Assembly: GCF_011405655.1 (NCBI RefSeq) | Contig: NZ_AP022829.1 | Coordinates: 2,589,001 to 2,653,000, forward strand | DNA length: 64,000 nt | From: Adlercreutzia hattorii | GTDB taxonomy: Bacteria > Actinomycetota > Coriobacteriia > Coriobacteriales > Eggerthellaceae | Direction: 5' to 3' | Part shown: positions 42,232-52,186 of the stretch, one piece after another | Numbering within the stretch: the first letter of the stretch is position 1 | Layout: each line of letters begins with the position of its first letter | Made by a program: the position numbers and the translations under genes | The notes under the pieces: generated by a model | Database searches by the model: none | What the model saw: only the letters and a program-made list of their open reading frames with translations | Told to the model about the DNA's origin: nothing

Positions 42232-44289
42232 GTGTTCGATTTCTTCCGCAAAAAGGGCAACAACCCCGAGGAGTCCGCCAAAGACGGCGGCTCCCAGAAC
42301 GCGGCCGGCGCCACTGCCTCGGGCCGCACCACCCGCGACGCGCTGGCGGAGTTCACCGCCACCCCGCTGCCCGACGCCATCGACGGCCTGCTGTTCCGCG
42401 TGTCCATGGCCGACCCGACCGACCCGACCTCGTCCTCGGGCTTCGACGCCTACGCCGCCCGCCTGCTCTCCGAAGCCGAGGCGCCCAGCCTGCGCGCCAT
42501 CGCCGTGGAGCATCCGGTGGAGCTGCGTCGCCTGAACACCACGGGCCTGTTCTGGTCCATCTTCGACGACAGCACGATTTCGGCCGGCAACCGGGGCACC
42601 ATTTTGCGCATCGAGTCCGTGCTCGATCGTTTGGCCCTCATTTCGAAGGCCTTGGAAGGCGACGAGGGCACCGCCTTTGTGAGTGCCACGACCGAGGGCG
42701 CCTGCAGCGAGCTGGACTGGCAGGTGCTGCGTTCCATCGCCAACGACGCCAACGACTACCTGACCGCCGCCGAGCGCGACAACAAGCTGGACACCCAGTA
42801 CGGCACGACGGGCACCCGCGGCGGGAACTGGGATCTCTCCACGCGCCTGGCCGCCGCCTGCGAGGCCATGGTACTCCCCTTCCGCTTGGAATACCGCTTC
42901 GCCTGCGATGCCGGCACGGGCACTATTGTGGCCAGCGTGTCGCTGCCCACCCCCGACGTGTTTCCGAAATCCCGCTTCAGCAGAGATGCGGGCCAGTGGA
43001 TCGACTGCACCGCGCAACGCCCTGCCGCCGCGGCTGCCTACGCCCTGCGCCTGGCGGCCCTCATCGCCGCCGCGGCCTTCGGCACTTCCGTCGGCGTGAC
43101 GCGCGTCGTCGTGAACGGGCGCGAGGGCTCCATCGCCGGGGCCAACGTGCTGTCTCTGGAGTTCGGGCGCATCCCCTTCACCATGGGCGCCATGGCGAAA
43201 ATCCGCAGCGGCGAGTTCTCCGCGCCGGCCACTGAATGCGACCCGGCAACGCTGTTCGATATGCTGCACCTGACTCACATCGCCGCCAATATCGACGGCG
43301 AGGGCAACCTGCAGCCCGTCGAGCCGCTGGCCGTGGAGCTGTCGGTTCCCTACACCCCCGTGGCAGAGGACACACGTCCCTTGCCGGAAGATCTTCGCGG
43401 CATGCTGCACGCCGACATCGTGAGCGACTTGGACGTCATGAGCGAGCAGGACGCCGAACTGGGGGCCCGCTACCGCGCCATCATGGAGGAGAAGGACGAC
43501 TCGCTGCTTCTGGCCGTGGCCCAGCTGGAGGATATCGTGGCCGAGACGAGCGCCACCGCGGCGGCCGATGTCGTGGCCGACGACCTCGCCCAGCCTTCGG
43601 AGCCGCGCCGCATCCTGTACTGCGAGAACGTCTTCGCCCGCTATCTGACGAGCCTCGTGGAAAGCGACCCGTCCGTGCGCTACGTGCGCGCCTCGGACAT
43701 CGGTCAGGCGGCCCGTTCGTCGCTCTCGCGCATCTACCGCGACATGGGCGATTTGGATGCGGCCGAGGCCCAGGCCCGCGCCTGCATCGAACTGGCCCCC
43801 ACGAGCGCCCCGGCCTACAACGACCTCATCACCTGCTTCGCCGAGGGCGACCACTACGATCGGATCATCGACGTGGCCCGGGAGGCCCTGCGCGTGGCCG
43901 TCACTGGCAACGATATCGCCTACGTGTACTACCGGCTGGCCTTCGCCTACTGGCAGACGGGCCGTCTGCCCGAGGCTTTGGCCTGCTACCTGCGCGTGCC
44001 GGAGGCAAGCCCCATGGGCGAGGCCGCCCTGCGCGAACGCAACGACTTGGTGAGCGAGATGGGCAACAGCGTGCCCGGCAGCGACTGGGACCCTGTGGCC
44101 TGCCTGCGCACGGCCGGCGTGCCCCTGGCGCCCTTGGACGACGTGATGGAAGTGGTGGGCCGCGCGCTCATCGAGCTGTGTGACGCCAACATGCCGCTGG
44201 CCGCCGCTCCCCTGGCGAGCCTCGTGGCGAGCACCCAGCGCAACGATATCCTCCACGCCGTAGCCGCCAGCCTCCGCCAGGGCGTGTAA
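42232..44289 (+). CDS. Cytoplasmic TPR-containing protein of unknown function
   Basis: A 685-residue protein. I prefer GTG 42232 (VFDFFRKKGNN, with GAAAGG upstream) to an ATG 66 bp earlier without SD. Residues about 45-440 form a domain without recognised motifs (LLFRVSMADPTDP, GLFWSIFDDSTISAGNRG). Residues about 455-600 contain TPR-like helices (AARSSLSRIYRDMGDLDAAEAQARACIELAP, then AYNDLITCFAEGDHYDRIIDVAREAL). No signal or helix is predicted. TTGACA at 42158-42163 may be a -35 but no good -10 follows. It is followed by a terminator shared with glutamine synthetase. Confidence 0.75.
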   Translation: MFDFFRKKGNNPEESAKDGGSQNAAGATASGRTTRDALAEFTATPLPDAIDGLLFRVSMADPTDPTSSSGFDAYAARLLSEAEAPSLRAIAVEHPVELRRLNTTGLFWSIFDDSTISAGNRGTILRIESVLDRLALISKALEGDEGTAFVSATTEGACSELDWQVLRSIANDANDYLTAAERDNKLDTQYGTTGTRGGNWDLSTRLAAACEAMVLPFRLEYRFACDAGTGTIVASVSLPTPDVFPKSRFSRDAGQWIDCTAQRPAAAAAYALRLAALIAAAAFGTSVGVTRVVVNGREGSIAGANVLSLEFGRIPFTMGAMAKIRSGEFSAPATECDPATLFDMLHLTHIAANIDGEGNLQPVEPLAVELSVPYTPVAEDTRPLPEDLRGMLHADIVSDLDVMSEQDAELGARYRAIMEEKDDSLLLAVAQLEDIVAETSATAAADVVADDLAQPSEPRRILYCENVFARYLTSLVESDPSVRYVRASDIGQAARSSLSRIYRDMGDLDAAEAQARACIELAPTSAPAYNDLITCFAEGDHYDRIIDVAREALRVAVTGNDIAYVYYRLAFAYWQTGRLPEALACYLRVPEASPMGEAALRERNDLVSEMGNSVPGSDWDPVACLRTAGVPLAPLDDVMEVVGRALIELCDANMPLAAAPLASLVASTQRNDILHAVAASLRQGV

Positions 44290-44312
44290 GCGCCCCAAGC
44301 AAGACGCACAAG

Positions 44313-44336
44313 AAAAGGCCCTCCAGGGGGCCTTTT
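44313..44336. terminator. Bidirectional terminator between TPR gene and glutamine synthetase
   Basis: AAAAGGCCC at 44313-44321 pairs with GGGCCTTTT at 44328-44336, followed by CTTT. It serves the plus-strand TPR gene and, because of its A-rich left end, the convergent glutamine synthetase gene ending at 44367. Confidence 0.85.
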
Positions 44337-44366
44337 CTTTATAGGCAAGATTTCCGGCGAAGTCGA

Positions 44367-46460
44367 CTATGCGTAAAAGAGGATCTCGTTGTAGGTCGGC
44401 ACGGGCCAGGCCTCGCGCTCGACGATGATCTCCATAGCGTCCACGGCCGCGCGCAGAGCGTCCATGACCGGCACGATCTCATGCGCGTTCATGTTCGCAC
44501 GCTCCTGCTGATCGGCCACTTCCAGCGAAGCGCGATGCAAGCTGTGCAGCTTCTCCAACTGACGGTTGATCTCGGCGGCCCCTTCCACGAGCTTCTTCAG
44601 CTTGTCCTCCATGAACGAGGTGTCACCCTCGGGCAGCACGTTGCGGATAGAGGTGATGCCGTTGGCGAGCTTGGCGGCATAGCGGTTGATGGCCGGCAGG
44701 TAATCGCGGCGCACCAGGCGCTTCATGGCGCGAATCTCGATGTTCATGATCTTGTTGTACTTCTCCAGCTTCACCTCATAGCGGGAGCGGACCTCGTCCT
44801 CGGTGAGCACGCCGAACTCGGCGAACAAGTCGATGGACTTCTGGTCGACCAGGCACGGCAGCGCGTCGGCCGTGGTGCGATGGTTCGCCAGCCCGCGGCG
44901 CTCGGCCTCCTTCTCCCATTCCTCGGAATAGCCGTCGCCGTTGAAGATGATGCGCTCGTGGTCGCGCAGGGTGCGCTTGATGTAGTCGATGGCGGCCGCC
45001 TCGAACTCCTCGCCGGTCTTGCCTTCCATCTGATCGGCGAATTCCTTCAGCGACTTGGCCATGGCCGTGTTCAGCGCCATGTTCACATCCGACAGGTTCT
45101 GGGCACTGCCGGGCATACGGAACTCGAACTTGTTGCCCGTGAAGGCAAAGGGGCTCGTGCGGTTGCGGTCGGTGTTGTCCTTGATGAAGTTCGGCAGCAC
45201 GTCCACGCCGAGATCCATGGATACGCGCTCGGCCGAGGTGTAGTCGTGATCGTCGATGAGCGCCTCCACAATCGCGCCCAGCTCGTCGCCGAGGAACATG
45301 GACACGATGGCCGGCGGCGCCTCGTTGGCGCCGAGACGGTGGTCGTTGCCGGCGCTCGCCGCCGACATGCGCAGAAGCTCCTGATACTCGTCGACCGCCT
45401 CAATAACGCCGGTGAGGAATACGAGGAAGCGCAGGTTCTCCATGGGGTTCTCGCCCGGATCGAGCAGGTTGCGGCCACCGGCGGAGATGGACCAATTGTT
45501 GTGCTTGCCCGACCCGTTGATGGACTCGAAGGGCTTCTCGTGCTGCAGGCACACCAGGCCGTAGTGGCTGGCCAGCAGCTTCATCTTCTCCATGGTGAGC
45601 AGGTTCTCGTCCACCGCGCGGTTCGTCTCGGCGAAGATGGGCGCCAGCTCGTGCTGGGCCGGGGCCACCTCGTTGTGCTTGGTCTTCGCGGAAATGCCGA
45701 GCGCCCACAGCTCGTCGTCGAGCTCCTTCATGAACTCGTTCACTGTGGGACGGATGGCGCCGAAGTAATGCTCCTCCAGTTCCTGGCCCTTTACCGGCGG
45801 ATAGCCGAACAGCGTGCGGCCCGTGAGCATGATGTCGAGGCGCTTCTCGTAGTCCTTCTCGGAGATGAGGAAGTACTCCTGCTCGGCGCCGAGGGTCGTG
45901 GTCACGCGGTCGGACGAATCGTCGCCGAACAGGTCGAGCACGCGGCGGCCCTGGGTCTCGATGGCTTTCATGGAGCGCAGAAGCGGCGTCTTCTTGTCGA
46001 GCGCCTCGCCGGTGTAGCTGCAGAAAGCCGTGGGGATGCAGAGCACCTCGTCCTTGATGAAGGCGTAGGAGGTGGGATCCCAGGCGGTGTAGCCGCGGGC
46101 CTCGAAGGTGGCGCGCAGGCCGCCGGAGGGGAAGCTGGAGGCATCGGGCTCGCCCTGGATGAGTTCCTTGCCGGAGAAGGTCATGATGGCGCAGCCGTCA
46201 TCGGTGGGATCGATGAAGCTGTCGTGCTTCTCGGAAGTGATGCCCGTCAGCGGTTGGAACCAATGAGTGTAGTGGGTGGCGCCCTTCTCGATGGCCCACT
46301 CTTTCATGGCGTGGGCGACGACGTTGGCCACGTCCTCGTTCAGAGGCGCGCCTTCCTTGATAGTTTTCATCAGCTGCTTGTAGGTGGTCTTCGGCAGACG
46401 CTCGCGCATCACATGCTCGTTGAACACCATGGAGCCGTACAGATCGGTCACTTTCGACAT
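44367..46460 (-). CDS. glnN: Glutamine synthetase type III
   Basis: A 697-residue enzyme making glutamine from glutamate, ammonia and ATP. The length and motifs match type III (GlnN): [80 protein letters not shown] and [20 protein letters not shown]. Types I and II are far shorter. ATG 46460 has GAGGAG 10 bases before; the open frame continues 24 codons upstream without support. It is a single gene; the glutamate synthase genes at 61169-64000 would complete the GS-GOGAT cycle. Confidence 0.95.
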   Translation of the reverse strand: MSKVTDLYGSMVFNEHVMRERLPKTTYKQLMKTIKEGAPLNEDVANVVAHAMKEWAIEKGATHYTHWFQPLTGITSEKHDSFIDPTDDGCAIMTFSGKELIQGEPDASSFPSGGLRATFEARGYTAWDPTSYAFIKDEVLCIPTAFCSYTGEALDKKTPLLRSMKAIETQGRRVLDLFGDDSSDRVTTTLGAEQEYFLISEKDYEKRLDIMLTGRTLFGYPPVKGQELEEHYFGAIRPTVNEFMKELDDELWALGISAKTKHNEVAPAQHELAPIFAETNRAVDENLLTMEKMKLLASHYGLVCLQHEKPFESINGSGKHNNWSISAGGRNLLDPGENPMENLRFLVFLTGVIEAVDEYQELLRMSAASAGNDHRLGANEAPPAIVSMFLGDELGAIVEALIDDHDYTSAERVSMDLGVDVLPNFIKDNTDRNRTSPFAFTGNKFEFRMPGSAQNLSDVNMALNTAMAKSLKEFADQMEGKTGEEFEAAAIDYIKRTLRDHERIIFNGDGYSEEWEKEAERRGLANHRTTADALPCLVDQKSIDLFAEFGVLTEDEVRSRYEVKLEKYNKIMNIEIRAMKRLVRRDYLPAINRYAAKLANGITSIRNVLPEGDTSFMEDKLKKLVEGAAEINRQLEKLHSLHRASLEVADQQERANMNAHEIVPVMDALRAAVDAMEIIVEREAWPVPTYNEILFYA

Positions 46461-46601
46461 AACGGGTTCGCTCCTCACTCGGGTCGATGATCGGAATAAG
46501 ATACCACGTCGGAGCCACCGCGACGGCTGCACCCGGCACGTTCCAAGTTAATGGCTCATTGTTTCGAGGAGTTTTCTGGTAAGCGAAACCGAAGTTACGA
46601 A

Positions 46602-46627
46602 AACGGCCCCGACGATGCGGGGCCGTT
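46602..46627 (-). terminator. Terminator of the rhamnose operon
   Basis: AACGGCCCCG (46602-46611) pairs with CGGGGCCGTT (46618-46627), 6-nt loop. On the minus strand TTTTCG follows the stem. It lies 57 bp beyond the stop of the transporter gene. Confidence 0.8.
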
Positions 46628-46683
46628 GCGGAACGTTGCGGAATCGAGAACGCGCTCAACAAGCGGGCGCGCCCACCGAGCAG

Positions 46684-48045
46684 CTAGTCGATGTGCTTGC
46701 CGTAGCGCTCCTCGGTGATCTCGTCGAGGGTGCGGCCCTGGGTGTTGGGGCACCAGATGACGCCCACCACGAGCGACACCAGAAGGAAGCCACACATGAT
46801 GATGCCGGCAGTCACGAAGCCCGCAGGGGTTTCCACGCCGAGGCCCGCCACGGCCACGAGCGACCAGATGCCCAGCACGCCGCGCACCAAAAAGAACATG
46901 ATGCCCTGCACGCCGCCGCGATACAGCGTCGGGAACAGCTCCGTCGACCACAGCGCATAGAAGCACTGGGCCGAGAAGCCGGCTGAGATGCCCCACAGCG
47001 CCACGAACACCCACAGAAGCCAGCCCCAGCTATCGGCCGTGCCCGCTTCCAGCTGCATGCCGAAGAACACCATGACCACCCAGGCCGCCAGCGCCATCAC
47101 GGCCGTGGCCGCGAACAGGATGCGATGCGGGATCTTGTCGCCGAACTTCGAGAAGATGGCAAGCGAACCCACCGCCGTGAGGATCCACATGACCGCCTGT
47201 AGAAGCGAGATGGTCGTGTCGTCCAAATGCCCGGCCGCCGCGTACATGTAGGGCATGAACTGGCCCATGGTGCCGGCCACGATGTTCCACGTCAGGTACA
47301 CCGCCACCAGGAACACGATAGACTTCACGTTCACCGAATTGGTCAGCGCGCGGCCCATCATCTGGATGAAGGTGTCGCGCTTGCCGGCGGCCGCGTCCTG
47401 CTTTTCCGTCCAGTCCTTCGACTCCTCCAGCTTGCGCTGCAGATTCCACGCGATGAGCGCCACCACGAACAGGATGAGGAACAACAGACGCATGGCGAAC
47501 AGGCCGTCGAAGGGCCCGTAGGTGCCCGCCGGCAGAAGCGCGCCATCCGGCCCGAAGGTGGGGAAGATGAACGAGAACAAAAGCGCGATGAGGAAGATGA
47601 CCGCCGGGCCGCAGGACCAGGCGAACTGGCTGATGCCGATGTTGGCGGCGCGGCTCGTGGAGGAGGACATCTCGGAGATGTAGCTCCACGACGACGGTAC
47701 GCCGGCGCCCACGGACAGGCCGGAAATGACGATGCCGGCGCAGAGCATGGGCAGGTTCACCGCGCACATAATGAGGAAGACGCCCGTGGCGTACACGAGC
47801 AGGTTATAGGTGTAGATGAACTTGCGCCCGAAGCGATCGGCCAGAAAGCCGCCGATGAGCGCGCCCACCGCCGCGCCGAAGGCATTCGCGCCCACGGCGC
47901 CCAAGATGGACACCCACACGTTGTCGAAGTTGAAAGCAATCGCCCAGGCCGCCAGCGCCACACCCGAGGCCACGATGCAGCCGGAGTCGAGGAAGTTGGT
48001 GAGTGATACGGCGATGGTGCCTTTTTTCTCTTGGGACAGAGCCAT
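46684..48045 (-). CDS. MFS sugar porter, probable L-rhamnose transporter
   Basis: A 453-residue permease with twelve helices and sugar-porter signatures: GGFLADRFGRKFIY after helix 2, SGLSVGAGVPSSWSYISEMS in helix 4-5, ELFPTLYRGGVQG and a final PNTQGRTLDEI, the PETKG-like end of the family. Its place as last gene of the rhaB-rhaA-rhaD operon makes L-rhamnose the likely substrate. It is not related to RhaT of E. coli, which belongs to another family. AGAAAGGG precedes the ATG. Confidence 0.85.
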   Translation of the reverse strand: MALSQEKKGTIAVSLTNFLDSGCIVASGVALAAWAIAFNFDNVWVSILGAVGANAFGAAVGALIGGFLADRFGRKFIYTYNLLVYATGVFLIMCAVNLPMLCAGIVISGLSVGAGVPSSWSYISEMSSSTSRAANIGISQFAWSCGPAVIFLIALLFSFIFPTFGPDGALLPAGTYGPFDGLFAMRLLFLILFVVALIAWNLQRKLEESKDWTEKQDAAAGKRDTFIQMMGRALTNSVNVKSIVFLVAVYLTWNIVAGTMGQFMPYMYAAAGHLDDTTISLLQAVMWILTAVGSLAIFSKFGDKIPHRILFAATAVMALAAWVVMVFFGMQLEAGTADSWGWLLWVFVALWGISAGFSAQCFYALWSTELFPTLYRGGVQGIMFFLVRGVLGIWSLVAVAGLGVETPAGFVTAGIIMCGFLLVSLVVGVIWCPNTQGRTLDEITEERYGKHID

Positions 48046-48071
48046 AGTTTTGCAGACCCTTTCTTAGTTGC

Positions 48072-49004
48072 TTAGTTGTCGGTCGCCGAAGCCGCGGGGA
48101 AATCCAGCATGGCCTCGTTGATCTTGACGTTGAACTCGCGGCCGATCTGCCGCAGCCCCTCGTCGGTGATGGTGTTCAGGAATTCGCCCGAGCCGCCGTT
48201 CATGGCGCGGGCGCGCCCGTAGATGTCGGCGGCCTTCTCGATGGTGTGCAGAAGCCCGAAGGTACTATCGAAGTCGGCGCCGGAGACGAACAGGCCGTGA
48301 CTCGCCCACACCACCGCGTCGAAGGTCTTCATCTGCTCGGAGGTGGCCCGGGCGATGTCAGCCCCGCCGGGCACCATCCAGGGCACCACGCCGACGCCAG
48401 CCGGGAACACGACGATGCACTCGGTCATGGCCTTCCACAGAACGCGGGTGAACGTGCGGGCGTCCAACGGCAGCAGATAGGAAAGCGCGATGATGTTGGT
48501 GGGATGCGCATGGTAGATGACGCGGCAGGCGCCGTCGGTGGCCGCGGCGCGCACGGCATGGTTCATGACATGGGTCGGGAACTCGGACGTGGGGCGCCCC
48601 CCGTCGTCGAGACCCCACACGATGCGGTAGGCATCGCCAGCCGCGGACAGCTCCACAATGCCGATGTTGCGAGAGGGATCGGACGCCACATTGCGCATGT
48701 AGTTGCCGGTGCCGGTGACGAGGAAGTATGCACCACCCATGGTCGGCACCTCAACGCCGAGGGGCGTCCAAGGGCGCGGCTCCTTGTCGAAGAACTTGCG
48801 AGCGGTGTCCACATCCTCGGGACGCAGACGATAGCTGAGGTTGCCGCCGTTGCGCTCGTGCCAGCCCTGCTCCCAGCCGTCGTTGCACAGGCGCACGAAC
48901 CCGCGCACGAATCCCAGCTGCTCCATGGCCACGCCGGACACCGCCCCGCGCGCCGTGTCGATGCCTTGGGAGAGCATCTCCTGTGCCTGATCGAAAAATG
49001 CCAT
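48072..49004 (-). CDS. rhaD: Rhamnulose-1-phosphate aldolase
   Basis: A 310-residue class II aldolase that splits L-rhamnulose 1-phosphate into dihydroxyacetone phosphate and L-lactaldehyde. Recognisable parts are GWHERNGGNLSYRL, FLVTGTGNYMRN, the Zn-binding VIYHAHPTNIIALSYL (two His) with a later SHGLFVSG, and the E of the FPAGVGVVPWMVPGG region nearby. It is somewhat longer than the 274-residue E. coli enzyme, mainly at the ends. AAGGAG precedes the ATG; rhaA ends 9 bp upstream. Confidence 0.93.
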   Translation of the reverse strand: MAFFDQAQEMLSQGIDTARGAVSGVAMEQLGFVRGFVRLCNDGWEQGWHERNGGNLSYRLRPEDVDTARKFFDKEPRPWTPLGVEVPTMGGAYFLVTGTGNYMRNVASDPSRNIGIVELSAAGDAYRIVWGLDDGGRPTSEFPTHVMNHAVRAAATDGACRVIYHAHPTNIIALSYLLPLDARTFTRVLWKAMTECIVVFPAGVGVVPWMVPGGADIARATSEQMKTFDAVVWASHGLFVSGADFDSTFGLLHTIEKAADIYGRARAMNGGSGEFLNTITDEGLRQIGREFNVKINEAMLDFPAASATDN

Positions 49005-49013
49005 GATTGCTCC

Positions 49014-50267
49014 TTACATGCGCTCGGGCAGGATTTTGGCCTCGTAGGCGGCCACGGCCGGGTACAGCTCGCCGTCGAGCGGGCAGCCGGCGCGGCGGCA
49101 GTACTCGTCCCACACGGCACCGAAGGGCATGCTCTTCGCCTGCTCGGCCAGCATCATCTTCTCGGTGAACTGGTAGGTGTCCTGCAGCTCCTTCAGGCGC
49201 TCGCCCGGCTGCAGCAGCGCGTAGAGCAGCGACTTTTCCATGGCGCGCGTACCCGTGGCCCAGGCGCCCACGCGGTTGATGGAGGCGTCGAAGAAGTCGA
49301 GGCCGATGATGACCTTCTCCCACGCGCCCGGGATGTGGGCGATCTCCATGGCCACTTCCTTGGTGGGGTCGTCGAAGAGCACCACGTGGTCGGAGTCCCA
49401 GCGCACCGGGCGCGTCACGTGCAGCGGCACCTTGTCGAAGAACAGCAGCAGGGCCGAGAGCTTGTCAGCCACGTTCTCAGTGGGATGGAAGTGACCCAGA
49501 TCCAGCAGATCGTACACGCCGGGGTGCGTGGCGGCGTAGGCCAGGTAGAACTCGTTGGAACCCACGGTCATCGATTCCAATCCGATGCCGAACACCTTCG
49601 ATTCGCAGGAGTCGATGACGCGGTCGTACTTCTCGGCGTAAATCTCGTCGAGGGAATCGCGCAGGCGCTCGCGCAGGCCAAAGCGGTCGCCGGGCACGTC
49701 CTTCAGGCCGTCGGGAATCCAGATGTTGCAGAGCGTCTGGTCATCGAGCGCCTCGCCGATCTGCTGGGAGATCTTGCGGCAGGCCTTGCAGTGGCGGATC
49801 CAGAAGTCGCGCGTCGCCGCATCAGGCGAGGACAGCGACAGCTCGTTGTTCATCATGGGGTGGCCGAAGATGGTGGGGTTGAAATCGATGCCGTAGCCGT
49901 GCGCCTTCGCCCACGCGACCCAGGGCTCGAAGTGCTTGTACTCGATGGCGTCGCGGTCGACCCAGGGGTTCTCGTCGGTGAAGACGACGTAGGAGGCGTG
50001 CAGGTTGATGCGCTTGGCGCCGGGCACGAGGGCCATGGCGGCCTCGAAGTCACAGGTCAGCTCCTCGAAGGTGCGAGCGCGGCCAGGGTAGTTGCCCGTG
50101 GTCTGGATGCCGCCGGAGAGGCCCCCTTCCTGGTCGAAGCCGAGCACGTCGTCGCCCTGCCAGCAGTGCACCGAGATGGGTTTGGCGGCCAGCTTCTCCA
50201 TCACCGCCTCAGTGTCGATGCCGAGGGCGGCGTACTCCTCGCGGGCCAAATCGTACATGGTAGTCAT
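49014..50267 (-). CDS. rhaA: L-rhamnose isomerase
   Basis: A 417-residue enzyme turning L-rhamnose into L-rhamnulose. Family segments are SVHCWQGDDVLGFDQ, GGIQTTGNYPGRART, KRINLHASY, GIDFNPTIFGHPM, IWIPDGLKD, VFGIGLESMTVGSNEFYLAYA and DLGHFHPTENVADKLSALL, which contain the metal-binding His, Asp and Glu residues. Length matches E. coli RhaA (419). AAAGGAAACCCG precedes the ATG. Confidence 0.96.
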   Translation of the reverse strand: MTTMYDLAREEYAALGIDTEAVMEKLAAKPISVHCWQGDDVLGFDQEGGLSGGIQTTGNYPGRARTFEELTCDFEAAMALVPGAKRINLHASYVVFTDENPWVDRDAIEYKHFEPWVAWAKAHGYGIDFNPTIFGHPMMNNELSLSSPDAATRDFWIRHCKACRKISQQIGEALDDQTLCNIWIPDGLKDVPGDRFGLRERLRDSLDEIYAEKYDRVIDSCESKVFGIGLESMTVGSNEFYLAYAATHPGVYDLLDLGHFHPTENVADKLSALLLFFDKVPLHVTRPVRWDSDHVVLFDDPTKEVAMEIAHIPGAWEKVIIGLDFFDASINRVGAWATGTRAMEKSLLYALLQPGERLKELQDTYQFTEKMMLAEQAKSMPFGAVWDEYCRRAGCPLDGELYPAVAAYEAKILPERM

Positions 50268-50366
50268 CGGGTTTCCTTTCTGTTGCTTCTGCTTGTTGGT
50301 TCGGTCGATTCGAATGGTTGCTTTCGTTGCCGTATCAAGAAACTACTCGTTCGCGCACAAAAATCG

Positions 50367-51881
50367 CTAGGGTTCCACCTTCTGCACATCGAAGGATTCG
50401 GCGATGGCGGCGCGGACGGCACGGAGGTTGGGGAAGACGCCGTCGGCGAGCATCTGCACGGCCAGGTTGCCCAGCGCGGTGCCCTCCACGGGACCGGCGT
50501 ACACGGGAATGCCGCATACTTCGGCGGTGCGGCGGTTCAAGTGGCCGTCCCGGCAGCCGCCGCCGACGATGTTGATGGATTTGTAGCCGTGTCCCGCCAG
50601 CGAGCTCAAGCCTTCCACGGCGTCGCGGTAGCAGCGCGCCAGGCTCTCGTAGACGCAGAGCATCAGCTCTCCCAAAGTCTGCGGCACCGCCTGGCCCGTC
50701 TCCTCGCAGGCTTCCAAAATCTCCTCGATCATGGAATCAGGCGAGAGGAACCGATCGTCGTTCACGTTCACAATAGAAGCCTGAACGCCCGCGCATTCCG
50801 CCTCGTCAGCGGCGCGGATAAGATCCTCGAAGCCCACTTCCTGACCGAGGCCCTCCACACGCATGTACTGGTGCAGGCGGCCCTTGCGGATGGCCTTCTC
50901 GTCCACAACGTAGGTGATGCCGTTCAGTTCGCGGCGAATGGATTGGATCATCCACAGCCCCATGATGTTCTTCAGGAAGCGGTACCGGAAGTGGTAGCCG
51001 CCCTCGTTGGTGAAGTTTTCGCCGTAGGCCGCCGCCGTGGTGAGCGGGCTGCGGTTCTCCACGCCGAGCAGGCTCCACGTGCCCGAGGAGAGGAACACCG
51101 CGGGCAAATCGCACGCGGGAACCGCCAGAAACGCGCTGCCGGTGTCGTGGGTGGCGGGCAGCACCACGCACGTGTCGTAGCCGATCTTCTCGGCGATAGA
51201 GGGCTTCACCGGCCCCAGGCACGCCCCGGCCATGGTGACGTTGCGGAAGAGGCGCCGCGGGATGTTGAAGCGGGCCAGCACCGTTTCGTCCCAAGCGCCG
51301 GTCTCGGCGTTCAGAAGGCCGGTCGTAGAGGCGTTGGTGTACTCGAGGGCCTTCTCGCCGGTCAGCAGAAAGCCCAGGTAATCGGGGATCATAAGGAAGG
51401 TCTCAGCCGCTTCCAGCTGTTCGGGGTTCTCGCGCTGCAGGGCGAGGAACTGATAGATGGTGTTGAAGGGCTGGCGCTGGATGCCCGTGCGGCGGTAGAG
51501 CTCTTCGGGGCTCATGATGGCGTCGGCCACCTCGAACATGCCCTGAGTGCGCTCGTCGCGATAGGCCACGGCGTCGCCCACCAGGTTGTCGTCAGCATCC
51601 AGCAGGACGAAATCGACGCCCCAGGTGTCGATGCCGACGGATTTCGGCGCGAACCCCGCCTCCTTGCACAGGGCAAGCCCGCGCACGAGCTCGCCGTAGA
51701 GCAGGTCGATGTCCCAGCAATCGTGGCCGCCCCGGCGCACCTGGCGGTTGTCGAATCGGTGCACCTCTTCCAAATGGATGCGGCCGTCTTCCACAAAGCC
51801 CACCACCACGCGGCCCGAGGAGGCTCCGATGTCCACCGCCGCATAGCAGTCGCGCCGCAGATCACGGGCAGAATGCGCCAT
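50367..51881 (-). CDS. rhaB: Rhamnulokinase
   Basis: A 504-residue FGGY-type kinase that phosphorylates L-rhamnulose at C1. The N terminus (YAAVDIGASSGRVVVG) holds the phosphate loop; VGIDTWGVDFVLLD, RDERTQGM, ATHDTGSAFLAVP, FLSSGTWSLLGVE and INIVGGGCRDGHLNRRTAEVCG follow in family order. ATG 51881 has AGGA eight bases before; the frame is open 66 codons upstream but that part overlaps the promoter. First gene of the operon. Confidence 0.95.
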   Translation of the reverse strand: MAHSARDLRRDCYAAVDIGASSGRVVVGFVEDGRIHLEEVHRFDNRQVRRGGHDCWDIDLLYGELVRGLALCKEAGFAPKSVGIDTWGVDFVLLDADDNLVGDAVAYRDERTQGMFEVADAIMSPEELYRRTGIQRQPFNTIYQFLALQRENPEQLEAAETFLMIPDYLGFLLTGEKALEYTNASTTGLLNAETGAWDETVLARFNIPRRLFRNVTMAGACLGPVKPSIAEKIGYDTCVVLPATHDTGSAFLAVPACDLPAVFLSSGTWSLLGVENRSPLTTAAAYGENFTNEGGYHFRYRFLKNIMGLWMIQSIRRELNGITYVVDEKAIRKGRLHQYMRVEGLGQEVGFEDLIRAADEAECAGVQASIVNVNDDRFLSPDSMIEEILEACEETGQAVPQTLGELMLCVYESLARCYRDAVEGLSSLAGHGYKSINIVGGGCRDGHLNRRTAEVCGIPVYAGPVEGTALGNLAVQMLADGVFPNLRAVRAAIAESFDVQKVEP

Positions 51882-51999
51882 GTCGCCATTCCTATCTTCG
51901 CACGCCAGTAGGGGCCCCGTTTTGGGCGAACCCCGCTGACCATGAGCGTATTTCTCAACTTTTACCTGGGAAAACGCACAAGCCATTAATGCGGCGCAC

Positions 52000-52027
52000 A
52001 GTGTACCAGCAAAGGGGCCCTCTGCAA
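52000..52027 (-). promoter_or_regulatory. Promoter of the rhamnose operon
   Basis: On the minus strand TTGCAG (52027-52022), a 16-bp spacer and TACACT (52005-52000), about 120 bp before the rhaB start. No regulator gene for rhamnose use lies next to the operon, so control is unexplained. Nothing else is recognised in the 51882-52096 interval. Confidence 0.6.
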
Positions 52028-52096
52028 GGGCGCGCGCCCAAAGAGGTGGCGGCCTGTAACAAATCAACAACAATGACTTCATGGGTCGTCATTGAA

Positions 52097-52121
52097 AGGG
52101 GCCCGGACGAACCGGGCCCCT
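52097..52121 (-). terminator. Terminator after the sulfite-oxidase-like genes
   Basis: AGGGGCCCGG (52097-52106) pairs with CCGGGCCCCT (52112-52121), 5-nt loop; the minus strand continues TTTCAATG. It separates that operon from the rhamnose promoter. Confidence 0.8.
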
Positions 52122-52186
52122 CGAGAGAGAACACCTGCTCGGATGCCCTCCCTTGTAGCCAATCGTGCAGCTTCAAACAGCCGCCC

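Noticed and set aside
48246-51911. Open frame of about 1220 codons on the plus strand through the rhamnose genes
   Set aside because: Antisense shadow of rhaD, rhaA and rhaB, which are certain; no motifs and no start signal.
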